Source of the DNA: Micromonospora sp. HNM0581
GTDB taxonomy: Bacteria > Actinomycetota > Actinomycetes > Mycobacteriales > Micromonosporaceae
NCBI RefSeq assembly: GCF_012726175.1
Contig: NZ_JAASAD010000008.1
Coordinates: forward strand, 1-64,000
Reading direction: 5' to 3'
DNA length: 64,000 bases
Position numbers and translations under genes: made by a program. The first letter of the stretch is position 1. Each line of letters starts with the position of its first letter. This document shows positions 35,301-44,303 of the stretch, piece by piece. Under the pieces are notes generated by a model. The model made no database searches. It saw nothing but the letters and a program-made list of their open reading frames with translations, and was not told the DNA's origin.

Positions 35301-38300
35301 CGAACTCGGCGAGATCGAAGCCACCGCCGACGCCCATCCCGCGGTCAAGCACGCCGTGGCGACCGTGATGACCGGTGCCACCCGGCAACTGGGCCTGTAC
35401 GTGGCGACCGGCGGTACCGTGTTGGAACCGGCCGCGCTGAGGCAGTGGCTGGCCGACCGGCTCGCGGTCTACATGGTGCCCGAGCACCTGATCGTCGCCG
35501 ACGACATGCCATTGACCGCCAACGGCAAACTCGACCGGGCCGCGGTCGCAGCCACGTTCGCCGCGACGGTGGCCGCGCCCGCACCGGTCGACCCGCCGCG
35601 CGACGACCGGGAACGTCTGGTCGCCGAGGTGTGGGCCGAGCTGCTGGGCACCGAGAAAGTCGGCCGCGCCGACTCCTTCTTCGCTCTCGGCGGTGACTCC
35701 CTGCTGGCGACCCGGCTGGTGAGCCGGCTCCGGGAGCGGGGCATCGGTGGTGCACGGGTCGCGGCCCTGTTCACCGCTCCGGTACTGCGGGACTTCGCCG
35801 CCACGCTGACCGGCCAGGACGCCGCCGAGGACGGCCGGCTGGTCGCCGACCTCACGCACCGGTACGAGCCGTTCCCCGCCACCGATGTGCAGACCGCCTA
35901 CCTGATCGGCCGCGACGAAAGGCTGTCCCTGGGGGGCGTGGGCACCTACCACTACACCGAGTTCGACGGCGTCGACGTCGACCTCACACGCTTCCAGAAC
36001 GCCTGGCGCACACTCATCGATCGGCACGAGATGCTGCGCGCGGTCTTCGACGACGACGGCCGGCAACGGATCCTGCCGTCCGTACCAGAGTTCACCGTGG
36101 CCGTGGTGGACGCCGCCGGTGACGGCGCGGACGAGCTGGCGCGACTCTACGAGGACATGTCGCACCAGCGGCTCGACGTGACCCGCTGGCCGCTGTTCGA
36201 CGTGCGCGCGGTGCGGTATCAGGACGGCGGACACCGGCGGACCCGGATCGCCGTCGGGCTCGACTACGTCGTGTTCGACGCCCTGTCCATCATGCTTCTC
36301 TACCGGGAGCTGGACGTCCTCTACACCGATCCGGGTACGCGCCTGCCCGCGATCGACGTGTCGTTCCGCGACTACGTGCGGGCCGCCGAGCCCAGCCCGG
36401 AGGCGGTGGAACGCTCCCGGAAACACTGGTCCCGGCGGCTCGACGATCTTCCGCCGGCACCGGCGCTTCCCCTCGCGGGCGACCCGGCCATGCTGCTGCG
36501 GCCCCGGTTCACCCGGCGCCGGCGTGTGCTCGACGGCGACCGCTGGCAGGCGATCCGGCAGAAAGCCCGCCGGCACGGGGTCACCCCGTCCACCGTTCTG
36601 CTGGCCTGCTACACCGAGATCCTGCGGGCCTGGAGCGGTCAGCCCGCCGTCGCGGTCACCCTCACCCTGTTCAACCGGCTGCCCTTGCACCCGCACATCG
36701 ACCGGGTCATCGGCGACTTCACCTCCTTGTCCCTCATCGGGCACCGTCGAGCGGACAGCGACTCCTTCCTGGACCTAGCCGAGCGCCTCCAGCGCACGAT
36801 GGGCGAGGACCTGGACCACCGCGCGGTCACCGCGGGCTGGCTGATGCGGGAACTGGCCCGGCGTACCGGATCGGTCGGTACGGGCGTCCCAGTCATCTTC
36901 ACCAGCGCGATCGGTGTCGGCGACGACGCCGGTACCCTGCTGTCCCCGGCCTTCGGGGAGCAGGTCCAAGGAGTTTCCCAGTCACCCCAGGTGCTGCTCG
37001 ACAACCAGGTCATCGAAGCCGACGGACGTCTACAGATTTCCTGGGACGCCGTCGAGGAGCTCTTCGCTCCCGGGGTTCTCGACGCCATGTTCGGCGCCTA
37101 CACCACGCTGGTGGACCGGCTGGCCGACGCGGACTGGACCGCTCCGCCGCCGCTGGTGCTGCCCGAGAGCCAAGCCGCGGTGCGCCGCACCGTCAACGCC
37201 ACCGCCGGCGACCTTCCGGCGGGCCTGCTGCACGATCGCTTCTTCGCCCTGGCCACCGAGGAACCAGAGGCCGAGGCGCTGCTGTGGCACGGTGGCCGCC
37301 TCTCCCGGGGAGAACTGGCCGACGCGGCGCTGCGTATCGCCGGGGCACTGGCCGACCGTGGCGTGCTTCCCGGTGACACCGTCGGGGTGACATTGCCGAA
37401 GGGTCCCGACCAGATCGCCGCCGTGCTCGGTGTGCTCGCCGCGGGTGGTGTCTACGTGCCGATCGGCGTGGATCAGCCGGCGCTACGCCGTGCGCGGATG
37501 CACCACGTCGCCGGCGTGCGCGCGGTGATAGGCGACGACGTCGATGTCGCGGCCGCACGGGCACACACGCCACTGCCGAGGCCCGTCGAGCGGTCCCCCG
37601 GCGAGCTGGCCTACCTGATCTTCACGTCGGGGTCGACCGGTGAACCCAAGGCGGTGGCGATCACCCACGAGTCCGCGCTCAACACCGTCGCCGACGTGAA
37701 CTCCCGCTGGCGGGTCGGGCCGGGCGACCGGGTTCTCGCGGTCTCCGCGCTCGACTTCGACCTGTCCGTCTACGACATCTTCGGACTGCTCGGCGCCGGC
37801 GGAGCACTGGTGCTGCCGGCTGACGCCGACCGCCGGGACCCGGCCGCCTGGCTGGAGCTGGCCGTCGAGCATCCGGTCACGCTGTGGAACTCGGCGCCGG
37901 TCCTGCTGGACATGCTGCTCACCGCAGCCGAGCAGCCGGACGCCCCGGACAAGGGGATCAGCGGGCTGCGGGCGGTGCTGGTGTCCGGCGACTGGGTCGG
38001 TGTCGACCTGCCCGGCCGGCTACGCGACCGGGTGCCCGGCTGCCGGTTCACCGCGCTGGGCGGCGCCACCGAGGCGTCCATCTGGTCCAACGCCTACGAG
38101 GTCGAGCAGGTGCCGGCGCACTGGACGTCCATACCGTACGGGCTACCGTTGACCAACCAGCGCTACCGCGTGGTCGACGACTTCGGACAGGACTGCCCAG
38201 ACCTGGTTGCCGGTGAGTTGTGGATCGGCGGGGCCGGGGTGGCTGTCGGCTACCACGGCGACCCGGAGCGCACCGTGCAACGGTTCGTCACCGCGGACGG

Positions 38301-38943
38301 CACCCGCTGGTATCGCACCGGAGACCGGGGCCGCTACTGGAGCGACGGCACGCTCGAGTTCCTCGGACGGGCCGATCACCAGGTCAAGATCGGTGGGCAC
38401 CGCGTCGAACTCGGTGAGATCGAGGCGACCTTCCGCGCGTACGGCCCGGTGAGCGACGTGGTGGTGCTGGCTCCCGGAGGCCGGGGCACCCGCCGGTTGC
38501 ACGCATTCGTTGTCGCCGACGGCCCGCTGGACGGTCTCGCCGCCCATCTCGCCGACCGCCTGCCAGCGCACGCCATCCCGCACCGGATCGCCCGGATCGA
38601 CGCGCTGCCGCTGACCCCGAACGGCAAGGTAGACCGGGCCGCGCTGAGCGGGCGGGCCGACGGCGACGCCGAGCCGGTGCGCCCGCCGGAAGGGCCGATC
38701 GAGGCCGATGTCGCCCGGCTCTGGGCCGAACAGGTCGGTGAGCCGGTCATCGACCGTACCGCCAACTTCTTCACCGTCGGCGGCGACAGCCTGCTGGCCC
38801 TGCGCCTGGTAGCGGCAGTCAACGAGGCCTTCGCCGTCGACATCCCCGTCCGTCTGTTCCTGTCCGCACCGACCACAGCCGCCCTGGCCGCCCACATCGC
38901 ACACGTCCGCACCGAGAACCCTCTGGAGACCGGGACCATATGA
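32398..38943 (+). CDS. Nonribosomal peptide synthetase 1: ArCP-Cy-A-PCP-Cy-A-PCP
   Basis: 2181 residues from GTG 32398; an earlier in-frame ATG lies inside the promoter dyad and is rejected. Domains (residues): ArCP 15-80 with LGLDSL; Cy1 106-530 with DMIAADAAS (DxxxxDxxS); A1 566-1057; PCP1 1070-1138 (LGGDSL); Cy2 1157-1580 with DYVVFDALS; A2 1603-2085; PCP2 2100-2168 (VGGDSL). Cy domains condense and cyclise Cys, Ser or Thr to thiazoline or oxazoline rings. By eye, A2 has code DLYNLSLIWK, the cysteine code. A1 reads DLYSMGLIHK, not a standard cysteine code and sharing Gly and His positions with threonine codes. Salicylate is loaded on the ArCP by the ligase. The stop overlaps the NRPS 2 start (ATGA). 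Confidence 0.96.
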   Translation: MNRIVPQAPHLRTASLTEADIRAATAAELGLPAEEIAPDDDLFELGLDSLRLIKLTSAWRRLGLDVGFDTLAETPTVGAWHRLLTTEATTPAAAEPAAASPVDDERFPLGLMQHAYWIGRQDGQPLGGVGAHFYVEFDGHAVAPDRLRAALTLLRRRHAMLRTLILDDGTQRIRPPAETTDDLVVHDLRTLGDDEVRIRLDQLRETGTHRRMRVEDGEVLIVELSLLPDGATRLHIDLDMIAADAASLRLLMNDLRHFYDAPDTTLPAVVGSYAEYLARRTAQRAGDRAVAQEWWRRRLPELSRAPELPTRIAALHPDSANPPYHRTARWHHTISPEGRARLSELARQHSLTAAAVLATVFAEVLAGWSGQQRFLLNLPLFDRDLGIPGAAGLVGDFSSSVLLDVDVTEALPFAEQAHRLQGTLRQAITHGAYPGVEVLRDLSRLGDGSPVLAPVVYTSALGLGEIYDEQVQSRFGKPVWIISQGPQVWLDAQVTELDGGLLLNWDVRCDVFEPAVVQAAFTAYTTLVDDLLHHPDVWTRPVGQLIPAAQLAVRERINDTGDEVPVDTLHGRFFAWAERHPDRVALLGGHDGDMTYGQLATAARRVSALLRRHGVTPGDSVAITLPKGNAQIVAVLGVLATGATYVPVGVDHPPARQQRLYRLAAVSAVLTDGAHQLLDDGPPVVDVGHAAGEAPAEVTGADPETCAYVIFTSGSTGEPKGVEVPHRAVVNTLDAVADVFDVGHADRTIALSSLDFDLSAYDMFALLGTGGSVVVVDEPGRRDAHRWAELIRAHQVTVVSCVPALLDMLVTAAADEGLPPSLRLVMLGGDWVGLDQPARLRALVPGARFAALGGMTEAAIHSTVFEVGDVDPAWRSIPYGGPLRNMRLRVADDRARDRPDFVPGELWVSGPGVAHGYRGDPGRTAEKFVQYDGRRWYRTGDRARFHGDGLLEFLGRADHQVKIRGHRIELGEIEATADAHPAVKHAVATVMTGATRQLGLYVATGGTVLEPAALRQWLADRLAVYMVPEHLIVADDMPLTANGKLDRAAVAATFAATVAAPAPVDPPRDDRERLVAEVWAELLGTEKVGRADSFFALGGDSLLATRLVSRLRERGIGGARVAALFTAPVLRDFAATLTGQDAAEDGRLVADLTHRYEPFPATDVQTAYLIGRDERLSLGGVGTYHYTEFDGVDVDLTRFQNAWRTLIDRHEMLRAVFDDDGRQRILPSVPEFTVAVVDAAGDGADELARLYEDMSHQRLDVTRWPLFDVRAVRYQDGGHRRTRIAVGLDYVVFDALSIMLLYRELDVLYTDPGTRLPAIDVSFRDYVRAAEPSPEAVERSRKHWSRRLDDLPPAPALPLAGDPAMLLRPRFTRRRRVLDGDRWQAIRQKARRHGVTPSTVLLACYTEILRAWSGQPAVAVTLTLFNRLPLHPHIDRVIGDFTSLSLIGHRRADSDSFLDLAERLQRTMGEDLDHRAVTAGWLMRELARRTGSVGTGVPVIFTSAIGVGDDAGTLLSPAFGEQVQGVSQSPQVLLDNQVIEADGRLQISWDAVEELFAPGVLDAMFGAYTTLVDRLADADWTAPPPLVLPESQAAVRRTVNATAGDLPAGLLHDRFFALATEEPEAEALLWHGGRLSRGELADAALRIAGALADRGVLPGDTVGVTLPKGPDQIAAVLGVLAAGGVYVPIGVDQPALRRARMHHVAGVRAVIGDDVDVAAARAHTPLPRPVERSPGELAYLIFTSGSTGEPKAVAITHESALNTVADVNSRWRVGPGDRVLAVSALDFDLSVYDIFGLLGAGGALVLPADADRRDPAAWLELAVEHPVTLWNSAPVLLDMLLTAAEQPDAPDKGISGLRAVLVSGDWVGVDLPGRLRDRVPGCRFTALGGATEASIWSNAYEVEQVPAHWTSIPYGLPLTNQRYRVVDDFGQDCPDLVAGELWIGGAGVAVGYHGDPERTVQRFVTADGTRWYRTGDRGRYWSDGTLEFLGRADHQVKIGGHRVELGEIEATFRAYGPVSDVVVLAPGGRGTRRLHAFVVADGPLDGLAAHLADRLPAHAIPHRIARIDALPLTPNGKVDRAALSGRADGDAEPVRPPEGPIEADVARLWAEQVGEPVIDRTANFFTVGGDSLLALRLVAAVNEAFAVDIPVRLFLSAPTTAALAAHIAHVRTENPLETGTI

Positions 38944-41900
38944 ACGCCAGCACCCTCATCGCCGACCTCGCTGCGAAGGGCATCCGGCTCTGGGAAGAAG
39001 ACGGTCAGCTGCGCTTCCGTGCCGTGCAGGGCGCGCTGACCGACGAACGTAAAGCCCTGCTGCGGACCCACAAGGAAGCTGTCCTCGCCGCGTTGCGCGA
39101 CCAGCGGGACAGGTCCGTGCTGACGCCGGATCCGGAGAACCGGCACGAGCCCTTCCCGCTCACCGACATCCAGGGCGCCTACCTGATCGGGCGCACCGGC
39201 GCGTACCCGTACGGCAACGTGCCCTGCCAGACCTACGTGGAGATGGCCTTTCCGGCCGGCACCGACGCCGAACGGCTCGTCGCCGCATGGCACGCCGTCG
39301 TGCGGCGCCACGACATGCTGCGTGCGATCGTGCACCGCGACGGGTATCAGCAGGTCCTCGCCGAACCCGCGACGCCGGACATTCCCGTCGTGGATCTGCG
39401 GGGGCAGGACAGCGCCCTCGTCGGCGCCGCCGTCGACAGGGTGCGCCGCGAACTGGGTGAGCACGTCGCGGTCACCGACCGTTGGCCACTGCACGAGGTG
39501 CGCGTCACCGTCACCGACACCGAACTGCTCCTGCACCTTTCCGTCGACCTGCTCGTCGTCGACTACGCGAGCCTGCAGCGGGTGCTGGCCGAGGTGGAGG
39601 ACCTATACCACGGTGAGCAACTGCCGACCCTCGATGCGACCTTCCGTGACTACGTCCTGGCCCGGCGCGGACAGCGGCAGACCGCCGCGTACGCCCGCGA
39701 CCGTGACTACTGGCTGAGCCGCATCGACGCCCTGCCGCAAGCACCTGACCTGCCGGTCACCGGCGACCCGTACGGACCGGCGACCTTCGCGCACCTGGCG
39801 GCGGCGATAGACCCGCCGACCTGGGCGGCCATCAGAGACCGGGCGGCCGCACACGGCGTTTCGGTGTCTTCGGCCGTACTCACGGCGTACGCGGAGGTGG
39901 TCGGCCGGTGGAGCCGCAACCCCCGGTTCCTGCTCAACGTGCCGGTGTTCGACCGGCTGCCGTTGCATCCGGATGTCGGCCGTCTCGTCGGCGACTTCAC
40001 CGCAGTGGAGTTGCTCGAGGTCGATCTGACTACGGCTCGCCCGTTTGCCGACCGGGTCCGTGAGATCAACGGCACCCTCCTGGAGGACCTGGCGCACCCC
40101 TTGTTCGCAGGTAGCGACGTGCTGGCCGAGCTGACCCGGCGCAGCGAGTCGGAGACCGTCCTGATGCCCGTGGTGTTCACCAGCACTCTGGGCTCGGCGA
40201 CCACCCGGCAGACTCGGGCTGCCGTTCGGCACGCCGTCAGCCGCACACCACAGGTGTGGCTTGACTGCCAGGTGATGGAACGTGCCGGTGGGCTGTCGCT
40301 GAGCTGGGACGTGCGCGACGGAGTCCTTGCAGGTGACACCGCCACCGACATGTTCGAGGCGTTCGTCGTCCTGGTCCGTACGCTCGCGGACGAGGCGACC
40401 TGGACGGCACCGGCCGCGGTTCGGCTGCCGACGCGCACCGCACGGGTGCGTGCCAAGGTCAACGCGACCGAGGCACCGGCACCGGCAGGGCTGCTCACCG
40501 ACGCCGTGGTGGCGACGGCAGCGCGAACGCCGGACGCGGTCGCCGTCCGTTCGGCTGACGCGTCGCTGACGTACCGGGAACTGCTCGACCGTGCCGCGGT
40601 GGTGGCACAGGCACTGGACGCGCACGGCATCGGCCCCGGCGACCTCATCGCGGTGACCATGGAGAAAGGCTGGGAACAGGTCGCCGGAGTGCTCGGTGTC
40701 CTGCTCGCCGGCGGCGCGTACCTGCCGGTGGACCTGACCCAGCCACCGCTACGCCGGCAGGCGATCCTGCGTGACGCGGCGGTCCGCGTCACGCTGACGC
40801 AGAGCCGGCTTACCGCCGCACTGGAACTGCCTGCCGAGGTCCAGCCGATCGCAGTGGACACCCTGCCGCCGACCGGCGCCCCGCTTCCCGCCCCGGTCAC
40901 CGATCCGGCCGATCTGGCGTACGTCATCTACACCTCCGGGTCCACCGGCACGCCGAAGGGCGTGATGATCAGCCATCGCGCCGCGCTGAACACCATCGCT
41001 GACATCAACCACCGTTTCGCCGTCGGATCCGGCGACCGGGTCCTCGCGCTGGCACAGCTGGGTTTCGACCTGTCCGTGTACGACATCTTCGGTGTGCTCG
41101 CTGCCGGTGGCACAGTCGTCCTGCCCGATCCGGCCCGGCGCGGCGATCCTTCCGCGTGGGCCGAGACGGTGGCCGCCGAAGGCATCACGCTGTGGAATTC
41201 CGTGCCCAGCCAGCTGCAAATGCTGTACGACTACCTGAGCAGCACCCCGGACCGGTTGCCGAGCCTGCGGCTGGCGATGCTGTCCGGCGACTGGATTGGG
41301 CTGCAACTGCCCGGCCAGATCAGGGCGCTTCTGCCCGGGCTGGAGATTCACTCACTGGGCGGCGCCACCGAGGCGTCGATCTGGTCGATCCATTTCCCGA
41401 TCGGGGAGGTGGATCCCGGGTGGGGGAGCATCCCCTACGGCACCCCGTTGCTCAACCAGACGTTCGATGTACTGGACTCCGCGATGCGCCCCTGCCCGGA
41501 GCACGTCGTCGGCGAGCTGTACATCGGCGGTCTCGGACTCGCCGACGGGTATCTCGGTGATCCGCAGCGCACCGCCGAGCGGTTCGTGACCCACCCGGAC
41601 GGACGGCGGCTCTACCGCACCGGTGACCTGGGCCGGTACCGGCCGGACGGGATCATCGAGTTCCTCGGCCGGGCCGACCACCAGGTGAAGATCCGTGGCT
41701 ACCGCATCGAACTCGGAGAGATTCAGGCGGTCCTCGACGCCGTACCGGCGGTTGGTGCGAGCGCGGTCGTGGTCGAGGGCGAGTCCGGCGCGGTCGCGCC
41801 GGCCGCGCTCCGCCGGCTGGCCGCCTTCGTCGAACCGGCCCGGATCCCGCCTGCTCCGGTGCCGGCGGCAGTCACGGCGGCGCTGCGGCTGACGGTGCCC

Positions 41901-44303
41901 AACGACGACACCGAGCGACTCGTGGCCTTCTACGACGCTTTCCACCGGGCCGCGCTGATGTCGGTGGCAAGGATCGTGGCGGGCCGGACGGGCTCCGCCG
42001 ACCAGCTCTGCGACGACCTCGGGGTGCATGAACGGCACCGCCGTCTGGTGCATCGCTGGGTCGCGGCTGTCCCGGCCGGCCCGGTACCGTCCGACGGCGA
42101 GCTCACCACCGCGTGGGACCGGGCCGAGGTACTGGAGAAGGAGTGCGGCTGGAGCCACGCCCTGTTCGGCGCGGTCCGCGCCTGCTCCGAGCAACTGCTG
42201 CCACTGCTGCGTGCCGAGATCGAGGTCGACGCCTTGCTGTCGCCCGAGGCGCTCGAGGATGCGTACCGCGGGAACGCTGTCTCCCGGGTGCTCCACGGCA
42301 CCCTGACCGACACCGTCCGGGCGTTGGCGGACGCGCACTCCGGAACCCTCCGCATCGTGGAGGTGGGTGTCCGCGGTGGTGGTGGTGCGGCGGCCGAACT
42401 GCTGCCCGCGCTCGCCGGACACGACATCGACTACGTGTGCACCGACAGTTCGCCCCTGCGACTGGCTGCCTCGCGGAACCTTCTCGGCGACGACGCTCGG
42501 TTCGTGACCCTGGACCTCGACGGGGAGCTACGACAGCAGGGATTCCAGCCGGGCTCCGCCGACGTCGTGATCTGCGCCTCGGTGCTCAACAACAGCGCCG
42601 ACGTCGACGCGGCCCTGGCCAGGCTGCGGGAACTGGTGGCGCCGGGCGGATGGCTGCTCATCGTGGAGAACACCGACGACGCCTCACCGCCGGTGCGCAT
42701 CTCCACCGAGTTCCTGGCCGAGCACGCCGGGCCGTTCACCGACGCCCGTGCAGCCGCCGGCCAGTCGTTCCTCCACGCCGCTCAGTGGATCGATGCGTTG
42801 CACGGTGTGGGTGGTGAGGTCGTCGCCCAACTGCCGGCAGACGATGAACCGCTGGCCCGTGCCGGGCAGCGACTGTTCGCCGTACGTCTCAAGGCTGACA
42901 GGTCGCCCGTCGACCTGGCCGCGCTCACCCGCCACGCCGTGGAGCGCCTGCCGGAGTACATGGTGCCGGCGGTGTGGCAGGTGGTCGACGCCCTGCCGAC
43001 GACCGCCAACGGCAAGGTCGACCGTGCCGCACTGCTGTCCTGGCTGGCCCCGGGCGGCACCGCACCGCAGGCGGACGAGCAGCCGGTGGACGAGCTGGAG
43101 ATCCGCCTCGCCCAGCTGTGGCAGGAACTGCTCGGCATCGAGCGGGTAGGCCGTCATGACGACCTGTTCGCGCTGGGCGGCGACTCACTACTGGTGGCCC
43201 GTCTCGTCGGGCAACTACGGGAGGGACTCGACGGCCTGCCCGGCGACTGGGACCTTGAGTGGGAGATCGTGCTGCGCCACCTGCTGCGCACGCCGACCGT
43301 CGCGGGGCTGGCCGCCTATCTGCGGGACAACGCGGCCAGCGGGGCGGCGGGAGGCCAGGACATCGTGTCTCCGGTGGTCCGGCTCATCGATGAGCTGTCC
43401 GGACCGGTGACGGTGCTGGTCCATGCCGGCACGGGAACGCTGCTGCCGTATCGGCCACTGATCACCGAGATCCGCCGTGCCGGAGGCCGCAACGGGCTGC
43501 TGGGACTGGAGATCCCGGCCCTGGACGAGTTCCTCAACGCCGACCCGGACGGCCTCGTCGACCGGCTGGCCGCCCAGTACGCCACGGCACTGCTCGACAC
43601 CGGGGCGCGGGAGTTCGACGTGGTCGGCTACTGCGTCGGTGGAATCATCGCCACCGAGGTGGCCCGCGGCCTGGCCGAGTTCGGCGCCGTGGTGCGTAGC
43701 CTGACCGTCATCTCCAGTCACAGTCCGAGTTTCCGCATCGACGACGACCTGCTGTCGGAGTACAGCTTCGCGCTGATGATGGGTATGGACCTGGCGACGA
43801 TCGGGTTTCCCACCGACGAGGCGCGGGTCGGTGCGGCCGCCGGAGCGGTGCTCGCAGCCTCACCCGGCGCCATCGCCAACGGTTCCCTGGCAGACCTGGA
43901 GGGCGAGTTCGCGGACGTGGCCGCCGCCTTCGCGGCGCTGGAGAGCGTGCCGCGCATGCGGCGGGTGGCGCGGATGGTCGAGGCGCTGCCGCCGGACCTG
44001 TCCGGGTCGTACGAGCCGGAGGGCCTGCTGCGTACCCTCCGTACCTACCAGCAGAGCATCTTCGCGCTGAGTAGGCACAAGACCGAGCCGTACGCCGGGG
44101 ACATCACGTTCCTGCGGCACAACGGTGCGTATCCGTTCCCGGGAAGCGCGGCGACCATCACCGAGCACTGGGCGAAATTGTGCCTGGGTGACCTGTCCAG
44201 TCGCGATATCCCCGGCCAGCACTTCACCTGCATGACCGGTACGCATGTCTCGACGGTCTTCGGTCACCTGACCCAGCTCGTCGACGGGCTGGACAACGCA
44301 TGA
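38940..44303 (+). CDS. Nonribosomal peptide synthetase 2: docking-Cy-A(MT-like)-PCP-TE
   Basis: 1787 residues. Residues 1-57 look like a TubC-type docking domain; Cy3 (65-490) has DLLVVDYAS; the A domain (505-1375) reads as cysteine (DLYNMSLIWK by eye) and carries an insertion at about 985-1320 between motifs A8 and A10. The insertion is methyltransferase-like, but its first SAM motif is irregular (IVEVGVRGGGG) although ASVLNNSADVDAAL resembles the NVLH motif. PchE- and HMWP1-type enzymes have tailoring domains at this place, an epimerase or a C-methyltransferase. PCP 1385-1460 (LGGDSL). The TE (1485-1785) has GYCVGG, so its nucleophile is Cys 1565 rather than Ser, with His in GQHFTC. It releases the chain. 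The stop overlaps the next start. Confidence 0.95.
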   Translation: MNASTLIADLAAKGIRLWEEDGQLRFRAVQGALTDERKALLRTHKEAVLAALRDQRDRSVLTPDPENRHEPFPLTDIQGAYLIGRTGAYPYGNVPCQTYVEMAFPAGTDAERLVAAWHAVVRRHDMLRAIVHRDGYQQVLAEPATPDIPVVDLRGQDSALVGAAVDRVRRELGEHVAVTDRWPLHEVRVTVTDTELLLHLSVDLLVVDYASLQRVLAEVEDLYHGEQLPTLDATFRDYVLARRGQRQTAAYARDRDYWLSRIDALPQAPDLPVTGDPYGPATFAHLAAAIDPPTWAAIRDRAAAHGVSVSSAVLTAYAEVVGRWSRNPRFLLNVPVFDRLPLHPDVGRLVGDFTAVELLEVDLTTARPFADRVREINGTLLEDLAHPLFAGSDVLAELTRRSESETVLMPVVFTSTLGSATTRQTRAAVRHAVSRTPQVWLDCQVMERAGGLSLSWDVRDGVLAGDTATDMFEAFVVLVRTLADEATWTAPAAVRLPTRTARVRAKVNATEAPAPAGLLTDAVVATAARTPDAVAVRSADASLTYRELLDRAAVVAQALDAHGIGPGDLIAVTMEKGWEQVAGVLGVLLAGGAYLPVDLTQPPLRRQAILRDAAVRVTLTQSRLTAALELPAEVQPIAVDTLPPTGAPLPAPVTDPADLAYVIYTSGSTGTPKGVMISHRAALNTIADINHRFAVGSGDRVLALAQLGFDLSVYDIFGVLAAGGTVVLPDPARRGDPSAWAETVAAEGITLWNSVPSQLQMLYDYLSSTPDRLPSLRLAMLSGDWIGLQLPGQIRALLPGLEIHSLGGATEASIWSIHFPIGEVDPGWGSIPYGTPLLNQTFDVLDSAMRPCPEHVVGELYIGGLGLADGYLGDPQRTAERFVTHPDGRRLYRTGDLGRYRPDGIIEFLGRADHQVKIRGYRIELGEIQAVLDAVPAVGASAVVVEGESGAVAPAALRRLAAFVEPARIPPAPVPAAVTAALRLTVPNDDTERLVAFYDAFHRAALMSVARIVAGRTGSADQLCDDLGVHERHRRLVHRWVAAVPAGPVPSDGELTTAWDRAEVLEKECGWSHALFGAVRACSEQLLPLLRAEIEVDALLSPEALEDAYRGNAVSRVLHGTLTDTVRALADAHSGTLRIVEVGVRGGGGAAAELLPALAGHDIDYVCTDSSPLRLAASRNLLGDDARFVTLDLDGELRQQGFQPGSADVVICASVLNNSADVDAALARLRELVAPGGWLLIVENTDDASPPVRISTEFLAEHAGPFTDARAAAGQSFLHAAQWIDALHGVGGEVVAQLPADDEPLARAGQRLFAVRLKADRSPVDLAALTRHAVERLPEYMVPAVWQVVDALPTTANGKVDRAALLSWLAPGGTAPQADEQPVDELEIRLAQLWQELLGIERVGRHDDLFALGGDSLLVARLVGQLREGLDGLPGDWDLEWEIVLRHLLRTPTVAGLAAYLRDNAASGAAGGQDIVSPVVRLIDELSGPVTVLVHAGTGTLLPYRPLITEIRRAGGRNGLLGLEIPALDEFLNADPDGLVDRLAAQYATALLDTGAREFDVVGYCVGGIIATEVARGLAEFGAVVRSLTVISSHSPSFRIDDDLLSEYSFALMMGMDLATIGFPTDEARVGAAAGAVLAASPGAIANGSLADLEGEFADVAAAFAALESVPRMRRVARMVEALPPDLSGSYEPEGLLRTLRTYQQSIFALSRHKTEPYAGDITFLRHNGAYPFPGSAATITEHWAKLCLGDLSSRDIPGQHFTCMTGTHVSTVFGHLTQLVDGLDNA

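Noticed and set aside
33724..36744. Long minus-strand open frame opposite NRPS 1
   Set aside because: Antisense shadow of Cy and A domains, with no family-like motif or ribosome site.
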